A stretch of DNA of 64,000 bases. Source: Pseudomonas nabeulensis (GTDB lineage: Bacteria > Pseudomonadota > Gammaproteobacteria > Pseudomonadales > Pseudomonadaceae). Of this stretch, positions 1 to 7,416 are shown piece by piece. The notes under the pieces are model-generated. The model was given only the letters and a program-made list of their open reading frames with translations, was not told where the DNA came from and ran no database searches. Position 1 is the stretch's first letter; each line of letters opens with the position of its first letter. Location: positions 1 through 64,000 of the forward strand of contig NZ_QUZT01000010.1 in assembly GCF_004682045.1 (NCBI RefSeq), read 5' to 3'. A program made the translations under genes and the position numbers.

Positions 1-65
1 CCTTAGATGACTTTAAAGTGAGCGGAAAATAAGCGTTGGTATAACCAGCTCTAGAGTGAGCAGTG

Positions 66-557
66 ATGATAAGTGGCAGCCTAGGTCAGCACGGAAAATT
101 CAGGTTATGGCGGAACCTGTGTTCCACCTCACCTGACACACATGATTTAGTGCTTGAAGCCATGATGCCTCGCGGCGCGCGTATTTTATATGGAATGCTC
201 GGAATACACGTCCTGCCGACAGTGTATGAGGGCGTTCTGGTTGACGAGCGAAGAACGACAATCAGTTTATTTTCGAATAATGAAGACTTTCTGATTGCAG
301 GGTTTGAGCCAGTCTATATAGGCATGCCCGAGCATTACGTAAGCGCCACGATGGCCGGTTTCAAAAGGGCTTTGACTGAAGGTGCCGAGGTGGAGCTGAA
401 CCGTCTAAGGATTTTTTACAGCGCTTACGGAAACGTCTCCTCGAGTGAGGTCTTCTTTGAAAAGATTGGATTTGCCTTGGTCCGTTTATTTACAGGCTCG
501 CACAACATTCAGTGTGAGCAGACGATAAGTTCAATGCTTGAAGAGGCATTGAAGTGA
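66..557 (+). CDS. Hypothetical protein, first of an accessory gene array
   Basis: A protein of about 163 residues that I do not recognise. It is soluble, has no signal peptide or membrane segment, and reads as mixed alpha/beta. Two starts are adjacent, GTG at 63 and ATG at 66, with a weak purine-rich GAGTGAG just upstream; a start further in, near the MMPRG methionines, cannot be excluded because the first 30 residues are less protein-like. It is followed after 13 bases by another unrecognised gene on the same strand, and a SUKH-family gene lies two genes on, so an immunity or other accessory role in a polymorphic-toxin array is possible. That role is inference from neighbours only. Confidence 0.55.
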   Translation: MISGSLGQHGKFRLWRNLCSTSPDTHDLVLEAMMPRGARILYGMLGIHVLPTVYEGVLVDERRTTISLFSNNEDFLIAGFEPVYIGMPEHYVSATMAGFKRALTEGAEVELNRLRIFYSAYGNVSSSEVFFEKIGFALVRLFTGSHNIQCEQTISSMLEEALK

Positions 558-570
558 AGGTAGCGCATTA

Positions 571-1236
571 ATGACTCATTACAGGCTGGGGTTTCGACAC
601 AGGCCCAACTGTGCAGAACCTATACAAGAAAAACACACCCATTTCCTCACGCAGTTGTCTGGCCTGGGGGCACCGTGGGATCTGGCGGGTACGTCGGAAG
701 TGCCGGATATTGGCGGCGAGCTGGTTGTCTCGGTGTCGTTGGATAAGCAGCTGCCTGCGGGCGTTAAAGGTCGAATGACCTACGCCTTGCGAAATCAGCA
801 ATACCTGGAAGACGACGCTCAGTTTGATGACACCCTGTTCATTGAGTTCTCCGGTAATAAACTCGATTATTCAGACCTGTTGGAGCGAGTGTTTCCCGCT
901 TATATCAAAGCGTTTGGCGCCTACCGTGCGACATTGCATGATTGGAGCATCACCAGAAGTGACTGGCCCATGGTCGTTGAGGCGTGTGACGCCACAGGTA
1001 AAGACGTGAACGGGCGCGATGGCGTTTTTCGTATTGACGCGGCTAATTATTTCGATCAGGAATTGTGCGCCCGCGCGTTCGCGAAAACGCCGCGGCAGAT
1101 CGTTGAATGCCTGAATGGGCACGTAGATAAAATTGCCGAATTCGAGCGGGGCGTCTTGATCATTGTTAGCGACAGCCCACTGTCCAGTGATGAGTTGATG
1201 CGTGCGGGCGAACGATTGAAAAACCTTTTGAGTTAA
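571..1236 (+). CDS. Hypothetical protein, possible immunity-type gene
   Basis: A 221-residue soluble protein with no membrane segment. The ATG at 571 is preceded by GAAGG about 10 bases upstream, supporting this start. The sequence opens with a strand-like MTHYRLGFRHR and closes with a motif resembling FDRELC..AF and a DGVxxI-type ending (FDQELCARAF, then FERGVLIIV), which reminds me of orphan immunity proteins in pseudomonads, but I cannot name the family securely. It lies 24 bases upstream of a SMI1/KNR4 gene on the same strand, consistent with an immunity-gene array. The function is unproven. Confidence 0.6.
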   Translation: MTHYRLGFRHRPNCAEPIQEKHTHFLTQLSGLGAPWDLAGTSEVPDIGGELVVSVSLDKQLPAGVKGRMTYALRNQQYLEDDAQFDDTLFIEFSGNKLDYSDLLERVFPAYIKAFGAYRATLHDWSITRSDWPMVVEACDATGKDVNGRDGVFRIDAANYFDQELCARAFAKTPRQIVECLNGHVDKIAEFERGVLIIVSDSPLSSDELMRAGERLKNLLS

Positions 1237-1259
1237 GTGATCAAATTGAACCAGTCAAG

Positions 1260-1709
1260 ATGAAGAATCAGCACGTGTTCGAGGCCTTGATCAAGGCTAT
1301 CCAGTCCTCTGAACAGTATGAGGGCAACTTCGGTTACCCCATTGGCGATGCGAGTGCTGTGTTAAGCCGCGTTGATGGGCCAGACCACACCGGTGTCCCC
1401 GGCGACTACTTAGCTTTTCTGTCAGCCTTCGGCTTTGGCGAGCTGGACGCCGCCTTTCATTTGGATGACGGCCCGGAGCACTATTCGACGCTCTCTGGTC
1501 GTGAAATAGCAGGCGGCGAGGGGCTTTATGTTTTCGGCGGTAACCAGAGCGATCTGCTCTACGCGTTCAATTCAAAAAGTGGTTGGCAGGTGGTGCAAAT
1601 CAGTTGTGAACTGGACGAAGTTGAAGTCGTCGCCTCGGGGTTCTCTGATTTCATCCTGGAGAAGTTAACGTATATCAACGCTTTGGTTGAATGGCGCGCT
1701 GCCAAGTAG
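1260..1709 (+). CDS. SMI1/KNR4 (SUKH) family protein
   Basis: A 149-residue soluble protein with a SUKH-like core: the segment GVPGDYLAFLSAFGFGEL (about residues 40-58) matches the usual 'lP.dYl.fl...G.g.l' helix-turn of SMI1/KNR4 proteins, followed by the alternating strands expected of the family (YVFGGNQSDLLYAF, then WQVVQIS). In bacteria, SUKH proteins are commonly immunity proteins that neutralise nuclease or deaminase toxins of contact-dependent or type VI systems; I infer that role from the family, not from a visible partner toxin, which must lie outside the window if it exists. It sits within a run of same-strand orphan genes. Confidence 0.75.
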   Translation: MKNQHVFEALIKAIQSSEQYEGNFGYPIGDASAVLSRVDGPDHTGVPGDYLAFLSAFGFGELDAAFHLDDGPEHYSTLSGREIAGGEGLYVFGGNQSDLLYAFNSKSGWQVVQISCELDEVEVVASGFSDFILEKLTYINALVEWRAAK

Positions 1710-1740
1710 TGGTTGAACGATCAGGTGCACAAGTAACCCC

Positions 1741-2559
1741 ATGAATTTTAAAGCCGCACTCGAAGCACTGGCGCTACCCGATACGTTGCTGGCTTGTGCA
1801 GATGGGCGCATCAGTCCGCCGATTTTTACACTGGATACGCCTGCCCAGTGGTACGGCTTCCCGCCTGCATTGATCCCGCTATGGAGTAGCGGATCTCGCC
1901 CGTTTTATATCGGGTACTGGAAGCACTGGTTTGTTGATCGTGAACCCTGCTTCGTAAAAATGTACGTCGCCGCTGGCCACCTGACGGTTGAAATCGCCCG
2001 CACATCTGCGCAATTGATGGGCGTGATGGCCATGATGTCCATCGGCGTAGAAGACGGCGTCACCCCAGAGCTTGAGCAATTTGCCCAAGCGGTAGGGCTT
2101 GATTGCGTGCCCGCGCTGGAGGCGCAGTCGCTGAAAACCGGCGACGACCCCCAGGGCTTTGCCAACGTTGCGTTGTTCAGCCAGAAGACACCGCTGGAAA
2201 GCATCGTCGACGGCGGGGCGCCTTACACCGGCGACTTTCCCAACCCGGTCGACTCACGTCGGGCCTGGTGGGAAACCAGCTGCTCCTTCGAAATTCTCGA
2301 CCGGCCGATGCCGATGCCCGCCCATGGGCAGTTGCCTGCGTGGTTTGATCCGGATCGCGAGAAAAAGCCACTGTTCGACGACTACTTGAGTGCCGGTAGC
2401 CTGGATTATGCGTGGTTGACCTTGAACTCTACCGGCTGGTCGATCACCGATGCACGGCAGGCGCTAGTCGCGTTGCAGGCACGGGCTGACGACCGGGGCT
2501 TCGATGCGGTTGTGGCTTATTGGTTGTCGTTGGCGAATGTCAGTGCGGGGGGGTACTAA
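1741..2559 (+). CDS. Hypothetical protein (272 aa)
   Basis: A soluble protein that I do not recognise. It has an aromatic-rich N-terminal third (WYGFPPALIPLW, FYIGYWKHWF) that could be a distant SUKH-like fold, and a C-terminal third with a helical repeat-like segment (DYAWLTLNSTGWSITDAR). No signal peptide or membrane segment is visible. It starts with ATG 31 bases after the SUKH gene; the upstream region has no strong ribosome binding site. The cassette-like arrangement of unrelated small genes on one strand is typical of immunity or accessory arrays. Confidence 0.6.
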   Translation: MNFKAALEALALPDTLLACADGRISPPIFTLDTPAQWYGFPPALIPLWSSGSRPFYIGYWKHWFVDREPCFVKMYVAAGHLTVEIARTSAQLMGVMAMMSIGVEDGVTPELEQFAQAVGLDCVPALEAQSLKTGDDPQGFANVALFSQKTPLESIVDGGAPYTGDFPNPVDSRRAWWETSCSFEILDRPMPMPAHGQLPAWFDPDREKKPLFDDYLSAGSLDYAWLTLNSTGWSITDARQALVALQARADDRGFDAVVAYWLSLANVSAGGY

Positions 2560-2562
2560 ACC

Positions 2563-2805
2563 GTGATGAGCGTTATTCCCGTGCGAAAGTTTGCTTTGGC
2601 GTTAGGCCTTTTTAGCGTTGTTTACGGCGCTAGTTTCTTTGTGGCCGTGCTGGTTTCCGGCTTTGTCGGCGTGCTGTTAAAGACCTCCGACGCTTGGGTG
2701 TATTTCTGGATCGGTGCGCCGCTGTCTGTGGTGTTGACCCTCTACTGGACTGTCAGCCAATGGAGCTACGTAAAAGATTTTTTGGCCGGGCGCAGGGACT
2801 GCTAG
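2563..2805 (+). CDS. Small membrane protein with two transmembrane helices
   Basis: An 80-residue protein with two hydrophobic segments, about residues 9-38 and 44-66, joined by a short loop, and a basic C-terminus. The reading frame opens with GTG at 2563 followed directly by ATG at 2566, three bases after the previous stop, suggesting translational coupling. I do not recognise the family. It may be an inner-membrane immunity protein or accessory component; this is a guess from position. Confidence 0.5.
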   Translation: MMSVIPVRKFALALGLFSVVYGASFFVAVLVSGFVGVLLKTSDAWVYFWIGAPLSVVLTLYWTVSQWSYVKDFLAGRRDC

Positions 2806-2810
2806 CGCCT

Positions 2811-3368
2811 ATGAAAAATGACCTGACAGATGGGCAATTGGACCCTACGGCCTATTCGCCGGTTGCTTCAGCGTTTACCTCTGCAACCCCCAATGAACTC
2901 AAGGTCTTTTTTGATGCATTCATGCTCAATAAACCCTACTGCCTCGACGAGTTGATTCAGTCGGTTTGGCAAACCCTCGGGTATGAGCAGTGGGGCGCGG
3001 ACTTTTCTCCAGAATCCCTGGACGCCTTGGGCGAATGGTTTGCTGCGCGGATTCGTGACCGCGCGCAGAGCTCATCTGCCGTTGAAACGGGGTCCGAAGA
3101 GGTCGTGTCCTTGGCTGTCGCAGTGGGCATGTACTATGGAGAAGTGGCGGTCAGAAATAACCCGCCACTGGGTTGGCATGCGTTGAACTGCAGCAAGCGG
3201 CAAGCCGATTACGGTCAGTCCGTGGTGTCCAGCGCGGGCAACCTGCCCACCAATCCCGTGCGGGTTGCGCAGGCATTTGCCAGCGGTATTGCCGACGGCT
3301 CGAAGGCCGCCGGTCGACTTAGACAGACTTACGATTACTGGATGCAATTGATCAAGGGCATTTCATGA
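2811..3368 (+). CDS. Hypothetical protein (185 aa)
   Basis: A soluble helical protein that I do not recognise. The frame stays open upstream to 2694, but I chose the ATG at 2811 because the upstream part overlaps the preceding gene and reads as its shadow. Recognisable features are an acidic N-terminus and a central helix with the motif SLAVAVGMYYGEVAVRN, which looks like a conserved buried helix. It lies five bases after the preceding gene, so the pair is probably co-transcribed. Confidence 0.6.
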   Translation: MKNDLTDGQLDPTAYSPVASAFTSATPNELKVFFDAFMLNKPYCLDELIQSVWQTLGYEQWGADFSPESLDALGEWFAARIRDRAQSSSAVETGSEEVVSLAVAVGMYYGEVAVRNNPPLGWHALNCSKRQADYGQSVVSSAGNLPTNPVRVAQAFASGIADGSKAAGRLRQTYDYWMQLIKGIS

Positions 3369-3390
3369 GGCCGGGCGCAGGGGGCGGTTG

Positions 3391-3888
3391 ATGATTCAAT
3401 GGTCTGTGTTGCGTGCACTTATAGCGGGCAGTGACGTCGACGTGTCCGAGCAGGCGCTATCCCTCATCGACGAGGGCGTCTACAAAGTTTCAGAGACCCA
3501 ATATTGCTTGGCTGATGTCCATATCGAGAGCGGGCAAAAGCGGCTGGTATTGGTGTCATGTGTTTGGGCGGTCAGTGAGGCGGCATTTCGACGAGCCTAT
3601 TCGTTCGACGTCGAAGCTGACGATTTGGCGCTCGGCGCGCCCCCGGTTGAGTTACTGCCCGACGAAGCAGCGGCCACTTACGGTCAAATAAAACGTGCCT
3701 TGGCGGCCGTGGGGATGGTGATGGAGCACGCCTCCTACCGTGTGATGTCGGATGACGCTTTTATTCATCGAAGCCTGGAAAACGCCGACGCGACCTATCA
3801 TTTTCGCTCGCGTGACGACGTGGACGATGAGCCGCCTTATGCGATTGTGTGGAAGTGTCGCGCGGTTACCCTAAACGCTCAAAAATAA
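3391..3888 (+). CDS. Hypothetical protein (165 aa)
   Basis: A soluble protein of unknown family. TTG at 3388 and ATG at 3391 are adjacent; ATG is preferred, with a GGGGGCGG-type purine stretch about 9 bases upstream. It contains a strand-rich middle (QKRLVLVSCVWAVSEAAFRRAYSF) and an acidic C-terminal part. The next gene begins immediately after the stop codon. It belongs to the same orphan array; no function is assigned. Confidence 0.55.
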   Translation: MIQWSVLRALIAGSDVDVSEQALSLIDEGVYKVSETQYCLADVHIESGQKRLVLVSCVWAVSEAAFRRAYSFDVEADDLALGAPPVELLPDEAAATYGQIKRALAAVGMVMEHASYRVMSDDAFIHRSLENADATYHFRSRDDVDDEPPYAIVWKCRAVTLNAQK

Positions 3889-3903
3889 GTGGCGAGGTGT
3901 GGT

Positions 3904-4341
3904 GTGGAAGAGGCAGACGAGCTACTGGCTCAACGGATGGCTGAGTTTGAGACCTTCAGGGCCGAGCGTTTGCCGGTGCTGCATGAGTTCTGCAAAGCGC
4001 TCGGGTTTGATCAGCCGCACGAGGTCTTGATTGAACCCAAAAAGTTTTTGCCACTGCTGGACCGTGGTTTACAACACGCGGTGATCAGCGAAGAAAACCG
4101 GGGTTGGTTGGTGACCCGTATCGGCTATTACATCGGCGAGTATCTGATTTCCCTGCTGGGCGGCTACTGGCTGGTGGATCAAGATCCGTTGTCACCGTCC
4201 TTCGCCAGGTACGTGGTCGGTGACTTTTCATGTGAGGGAGCAAACACTGAAGTCATTGACCCCTTTGATATAGCGCAGCGTTATGCAACGACGCCGGGTC
4301 CGCGTTTTTTAAGGCAAGAGATCGAAAAACAGCTGGTCTGA
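3904..4341 (+). CDS. Hypothetical protein (about 145 aa)
   Basis: A soluble protein of unknown family, last of the left-hand array. The frame is open from GTG 3889, but GTG at 3904 has GCGAGG six bases upstream and is the better start. The central segment GWLVTRIGYYIGEYLISLLGGYWLVDQ is a helix-strand unit like those in small proteins that sit beside toxins, but I cannot name a family. A gap of about 50 bases separates it from the signal peptidase gene. Confidence 0.55.
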   Translation: MEEADELLAQRMAEFETFRAERLPVLHEFCKALGFDQPHEVLIEPKKFLPLLDRGLQHAVISEENRGWLVTRIGYYIGEYLISLLGGYWLVDQDPLSPSFARYVVGDFSCEGANTEVIDPFDIAQRYATTPGPRFLRQEIEKQLV

Positions 4342-4392
4342 GCCTGCTGCGTCGATGCACAGATTTTTCCAATCGCTTTACAAGGATGATCC

Positions 4393-5187
4393 ATGAAACC
4401 TGGGAAATTTCCCCTTCAAGCCTTCCTGATGTCTTGCCTGGTGGCGGGCTGGGGGCTGGTCTACGTTGGCCGTATCAAATGGGCCATTGGCGTGGCGGCG
4501 TTTTTGTACACCGGTGTGGTGTTGCTCGGAGTGTTCGGCTTGAGCGCGTCGCCTGTTGGACTGTACGTGCTGTTCGGCTTCATCGTTGTGGTCAAACTCA
4601 GCTCAGCGGTGGTTTCAGCCGTGCTGGCGCGGCGTTATGACGGCCCGGCGGATGTACCACGCAAGCGTTTCCATGCGTTGTATGTCGGCGTGTTGATCGT
4701 GATCACTTTCGTGCTGATCGAGGTGCTGCGAGCGCCGTTGATGGGGTTCAAGACCTATTACATCCCGACCGGCTCGATGGCACCGACGGTGTCGGTGGGC
4801 GACTACATCGTCACAGACCTCAAGGCCGGTGCACCGAAGGTCGGCGATATCGTGGTGTATCGCTGGAACGGCACCGAGGCGATCAAGCGCGTGGCCGGTG
4901 TGGGTGGCGACACCTTGGCGATCGTTAATGGCGAGCTGATCCGCAACGGTGAAAACCTTGGGTTGTTCCACGCGCCGGCAGACCGGGTGAATGGCGCGGC
5001 GTCGATGGCGTTGGCGCCGGTCGAGGTTAAGCCGGGGCACGTCTATCTGCTGGGTGACAACCGCAACAACAGCAACGACAGCCGCTTCATAGGGCAGGTG
5101 GCGGTCGAGGATGTGGTGGGCGCGGTGACGGGGATCTGGTTTTCCAAAGAGCGGTCGCGCATTGGCACGACTTTTCCCTTGCAGTGA
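4393..5187 (+). CDS. lepB: Signal peptidase I, non-canonical with extra N-terminal helices
   Basis: Type I leader peptidase, which cleaves signal peptides at the outer face of the inner membrane. The serine-lysine dyad is visible: Ser128 in PTGSMAPT and Lys165 in EAIKRVAG, with the late conserved box GDNRNNSNDSRFIG. The N-terminal 115 residues carry about four hydrophobic segments (roughly 9-26, 29-50, 55-77, 95-112), more than the two of the housekeeping enzyme, so this is probably a second, accessory signal peptidase. The ATG at 4393 follows AAGGATGATCC. The housekeeping lepB of pseudomonads normally lies beside lepA and rnc, which are absent here. Its client set is unknown. Confidence 0.88.
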   Translation: MKPGKFPLQAFLMSCLVAGWGLVYVGRIKWAIGVAAFLYTGVVLLGVFGLSASPVGLYVLFGFIVVVKLSSAVVSAVLARRYDGPADVPRKRFHALYVGVLIVITFVLIEVLRAPLMGFKTYYIPTGSMAPTVSVGDYIVTDLKAGAPKVGDIVVYRWNGTEAIKRVAGVGGDTLAIVNGELIRNGENLGLFHAPADRVNGAASMALAPVEVKPGHVYLLGDNRNNSNDSRFIGQVAVEDVVGAVTGIWFSKERSRIGTTFPLQ

Positions 5188-5218
5188 TCTAATACCCGTC
5201 TGTTAAGGCGAACACTGT

Positions 5219-5331
5219 ACCTGTGGCGAGGAAGCTTGCTCCCGTTGGGTCGCGAAGCGGCCCCAGCTCTTTGTTCTAAAAGACAGGGACTGCTACGCAG
5301 TCCAGCGGGAGCAAGCTCCCTCGCCACAGGT
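5219..5331. repeat. REP-type inverted repeat element (CTGTGGCGAGG family)
   Basis: Two near-palindromic arms, ACCTGTGGCGAGGAAGCTTG at the left and its reverse complement at the right, flank a short loop with smaller nested hairpins. The same family occurs at 59818-59930. This is the arrangement of paired REP sequences (REPINs) in Pseudomonas genomes. It sits between the converging lepB and lipoprotein genes and could also act as a bidirectional terminator. Confidence 0.85.
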
Positions 5332-5374
5332 TATTTTTACACCTGCTACTTCTTAACTGGCTGGCAAGACCGGA

Positions 5375-5962
5375 TCACAGAAGTTTGCGCTGTACGGCTT
5401 CATCCAGCGTACTGCGCGTCAGTGCTTCCACCACTTCACGCCCATCGGCCTGGAACGGGATGCCCACGATCAGCACCAGGTGCATCCACGTACGCACCGA
5501 TTCGCTCTTCTTGACCCGGCCCAGCTCTTTACCGTCCTTGTCCTTGAACACCGTCTCCAGGGTGAAGACGTTCTTGGCCGTGGTTGGGATGATGAAAAAC
5601 GTCGCGCCAGTGATGATCGCCGAGGCCACGCTGAACTGTTCGTTGTTGTACAGGGTGGCGTCGGCATAGATATCCGAATCGACCTTGTCGGTGCTCACCC
5701 GCGCAAAGCGGTCGGACTGGCGAAACGAATCGGCCACGGCCTTTTCCCACAGGGCTGCCGGTTTGCCCGCCGCGGCGTTGGCCGGGCCGCCATTGGCCTG
5801 GTTGAACGCGGTGGTGCGCACGTACGCCGTCGGCTTCTGGGCCGGCGCGTTGGCGGTCGGCGGCCAGGTTTGCACTGCGGGCAGTTCATGTTGCGAGTAA
5901 GACACGCAACCGGTCAGCAACACCGCAGCCAGTACCAGGCTGTGCTTGATCAATCCTTTCAT
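5375..5962 (-). CDS. Small outer-membrane-type lipoprotein
   Basis: A 195-residue predicted lipoprotein. The signal peptide ends in the lipobox LLTGC with Cys19 as the lipidated residue; the +2 residue is Val, which favours outer-membrane sorting. A Pro/Ala-rich linker follows, then a globular strand-rich domain with one hydrophobic stretch (SVASAIITGATFFIIP). It lies three bases downstream of a related lipoprotein gene with the same TGCVSY lipobox context, so the two probably form an operon and arose by duplication. The function is unknown. Confidence 0.75.
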   Translation of the reverse strand: MKGLIKHSLVLAAVLLTGCVSYSQHELPAVQTWPPTANAPAQKPTAYVRTTAFNQANGGPANAAAGKPAALWEKAVADSFRQSDRFARVSTDKVDSDIYADATLYNNEQFSVASAIITGATFFIIPTTAKNVFTLETVFKDKDGKELGRVKKSESVRTWMHLVLIVGIPFQADGREVVEALTRSTLDEAVQRKLL

Positions 5963-5965
5963 GTG

Positions 5966-6577
5966 TTACTCCTTGGGCAGCTTGGCGGTGGCGGAATCGA
6001 GCAGTTGGGACACCAGTTCATTCAGCTGTTTGGCACCCATGGTCGGAGCCCAGTATTCGCGGCCGTAAAGACCTACGTTGCGTTCGAACTTGACCTCTTC
6101 CTTGGCGCTCGCCAGTTGTTTGCCGTCGCGGTCGACGATCACCAGGTCGCCGGCCACGTCGAAGGTGTCGACGTAGATGGGGCCGTTGACCCAGATCCAG
6201 AGGGTCAGCGTGAGCAAGGCACCGGGGAAGTACCCTGGGTGCGGGCCACGATGGCCCTTGAGGGAGGTCATGTTGAATTTCAGCGACACGTCGTTTTCCC
6301 GCAGGCGCGTGGGGTATTCGGTGACCTGCTTGAAGTAGCCGGCAGTGCGCACGTATTGGTTGAGCTGCACCGTGAGCGAGCGGCTGATCGCGGTCTTGTT
6401 GGCGTCGTTGACGTCGCTGGCCGTCACGCTGACGTCGGCGATTTGCGCGCTGCGGGGGCTGGTGGTGGAGGCCGGATGGAGCGGGGCGCCGATGGGACCG
6501 GTGACGGTGTAGGACACACAACCCGTCATCGATAACGCAGCGACGAGTGCTGTCGCGCGCAAAAGGGTGTTCAACAC
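5966..6577 (-). CDS. Small outer-membrane-type lipoprotein, paralogue of the downstream gene
   Basis: A 203-residue predicted lipoprotein with lipobox SMTGC and Cys20, again followed by VSY as in the next gene. The mature part begins with a Ser/Thr/Pro linker and holds a hydrophobic segment (YFPGALLTLTLWIWVN) in the middle of a strand-rich domain. The shared N-terminal motif, similar length and 3-base spacing point to a tandem paralogue pair transcribed from upstream of 6577. No function is assigned. Confidence 0.75.
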   Translation of the reverse strand: MLNTLLRATALVAALSMTGCVSYTVTGPIGAPLHPASTTSPRSAQIADVSVTASDVNDANKTAISRSLTVQLNQYVRTAGYFKQVTEYPTRLRENDVSLKFNMTSLKGHRGPHPGYFPGALLTLTLWIWVNGPIYVDTFDVAGDLVIVDRDGKQLASAKEEVKFERNVGLYGREYWAPTMGAKQLNELVSQLLDSATAKLPKE

Positions 6578-6749
6578 GCTATTTCCTTATAAATGAATGA
6601 GCCAAGCCATTGTCTCGACTGCGCGGTGCATAACTTGAGGGCTGTGCGTCGCTGCGCGGCGGTCACCGAAACACCTTGAGAACCCCGATCAACTCCGTAA
6701 AATGCCGCGATTGTTTAAAACACGATACTTTTCAGGGACGAAATCAGCC

Positions 6750-7331
6750 ATGCGCGCATTTGCCGTATTCCTCGTCGCCTGCCTGATGGCGGGCTGCGCT
6801 TCCAAGCCGGATTACTACATCTCCCCGGCGCCGGTCACTATTCCCAAGACGGCCACTTACTGGGTCGACACCTTCAATGTGGAGGTGGGTGGCAAAAGCA
6901 AGCACTTCATGCCCGATGATAAGGTTCGCAAGGAACTCGGTGTCGATCTGGTCGACCGCCTGCTCAAGGCCAAGCGTTACGCCACCAGCAAGGAAAGCGC
7001 CGACTATGTGTTGGACGTGGATATCGTCTACGTGCGTCATATCATCGACTCCAACGGCGGGCTGACGACGCTGGTGATTGATGACGGCACCATCCTGCAA
7101 AGCATCGACTTCGGCTACAAGGTCAAGGTCAAGAAAGCCGGCGCCGAAGTGCTGCACTTCGCTCAGGATCGGTCTGGCCTGGTGCCCAACAACTGGGCTG
7201 GCCAGGCGCAGCAATGGCGAACCATCGGCGGCATCATTACCAACTCCGGTAACGCTAGTGTCGAGCGACATTTCACCGGTGGGCTGAGCCGCTACATCAT
7301 CGACGACTTGCGTAATATCCCATCGCGCTAG
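6750..7331 (+). CDS. Small lipoprotein
   Basis: A 193-residue predicted lipoprotein. The start at ATG 6750 gives a clean signal peptide MRAFAVFLVACLMAGC with Cys16; AGGGA lies about 11 bases upstream. The frame is open back to 6702, but that part has no signal-peptide character. The mature protein contains the motif DDKVRKELGVDLVDRLLKAKRY and alternating strands, reminiscent of small periplasmic lipoproteins with a DUF-type fold. It diverges from the lipoprotein pair at 5375-6577. Confidence 0.75.
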   Translation: MRAFAVFLVACLMAGCASKPDYYISPAPVTIPKTATYWVDTFNVEVGGKSKHFMPDDKVRKELGVDLVDRLLKAKRYATSKESADYVLDVDIVYVRHIIDSNGGLTTLVIDDGTILQSIDFGYKVKVKKAGAEVLHFAQDRSGLVPNNWAGQAQQWRTIGGIITNSGNASVERHFTGGLSRYIIDDLRNIPSR

Positions 7332-7416
7332 TGTCATCTGAACCCGGTTTAACCCGAACCACCTGCACCTTGCGTCTGACCTTGTGAACGGATCATTCAT
7401 TCACGAGGTTCAGCCC

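Noticed and set aside
1..32. Possible 3' end of an upstream gene (frame reading LDDFKVSGK then stop)
   Set aside because: Only nine codons are visible; it may be a real gene end, but nothing in the window can support it.
5480..6535. 351-codon + strand open frame across the two lipoprotein genes
   Set aside because: It spans both minus-strand genes and their junction; the lipoproteins have lipoboxes and better starts.
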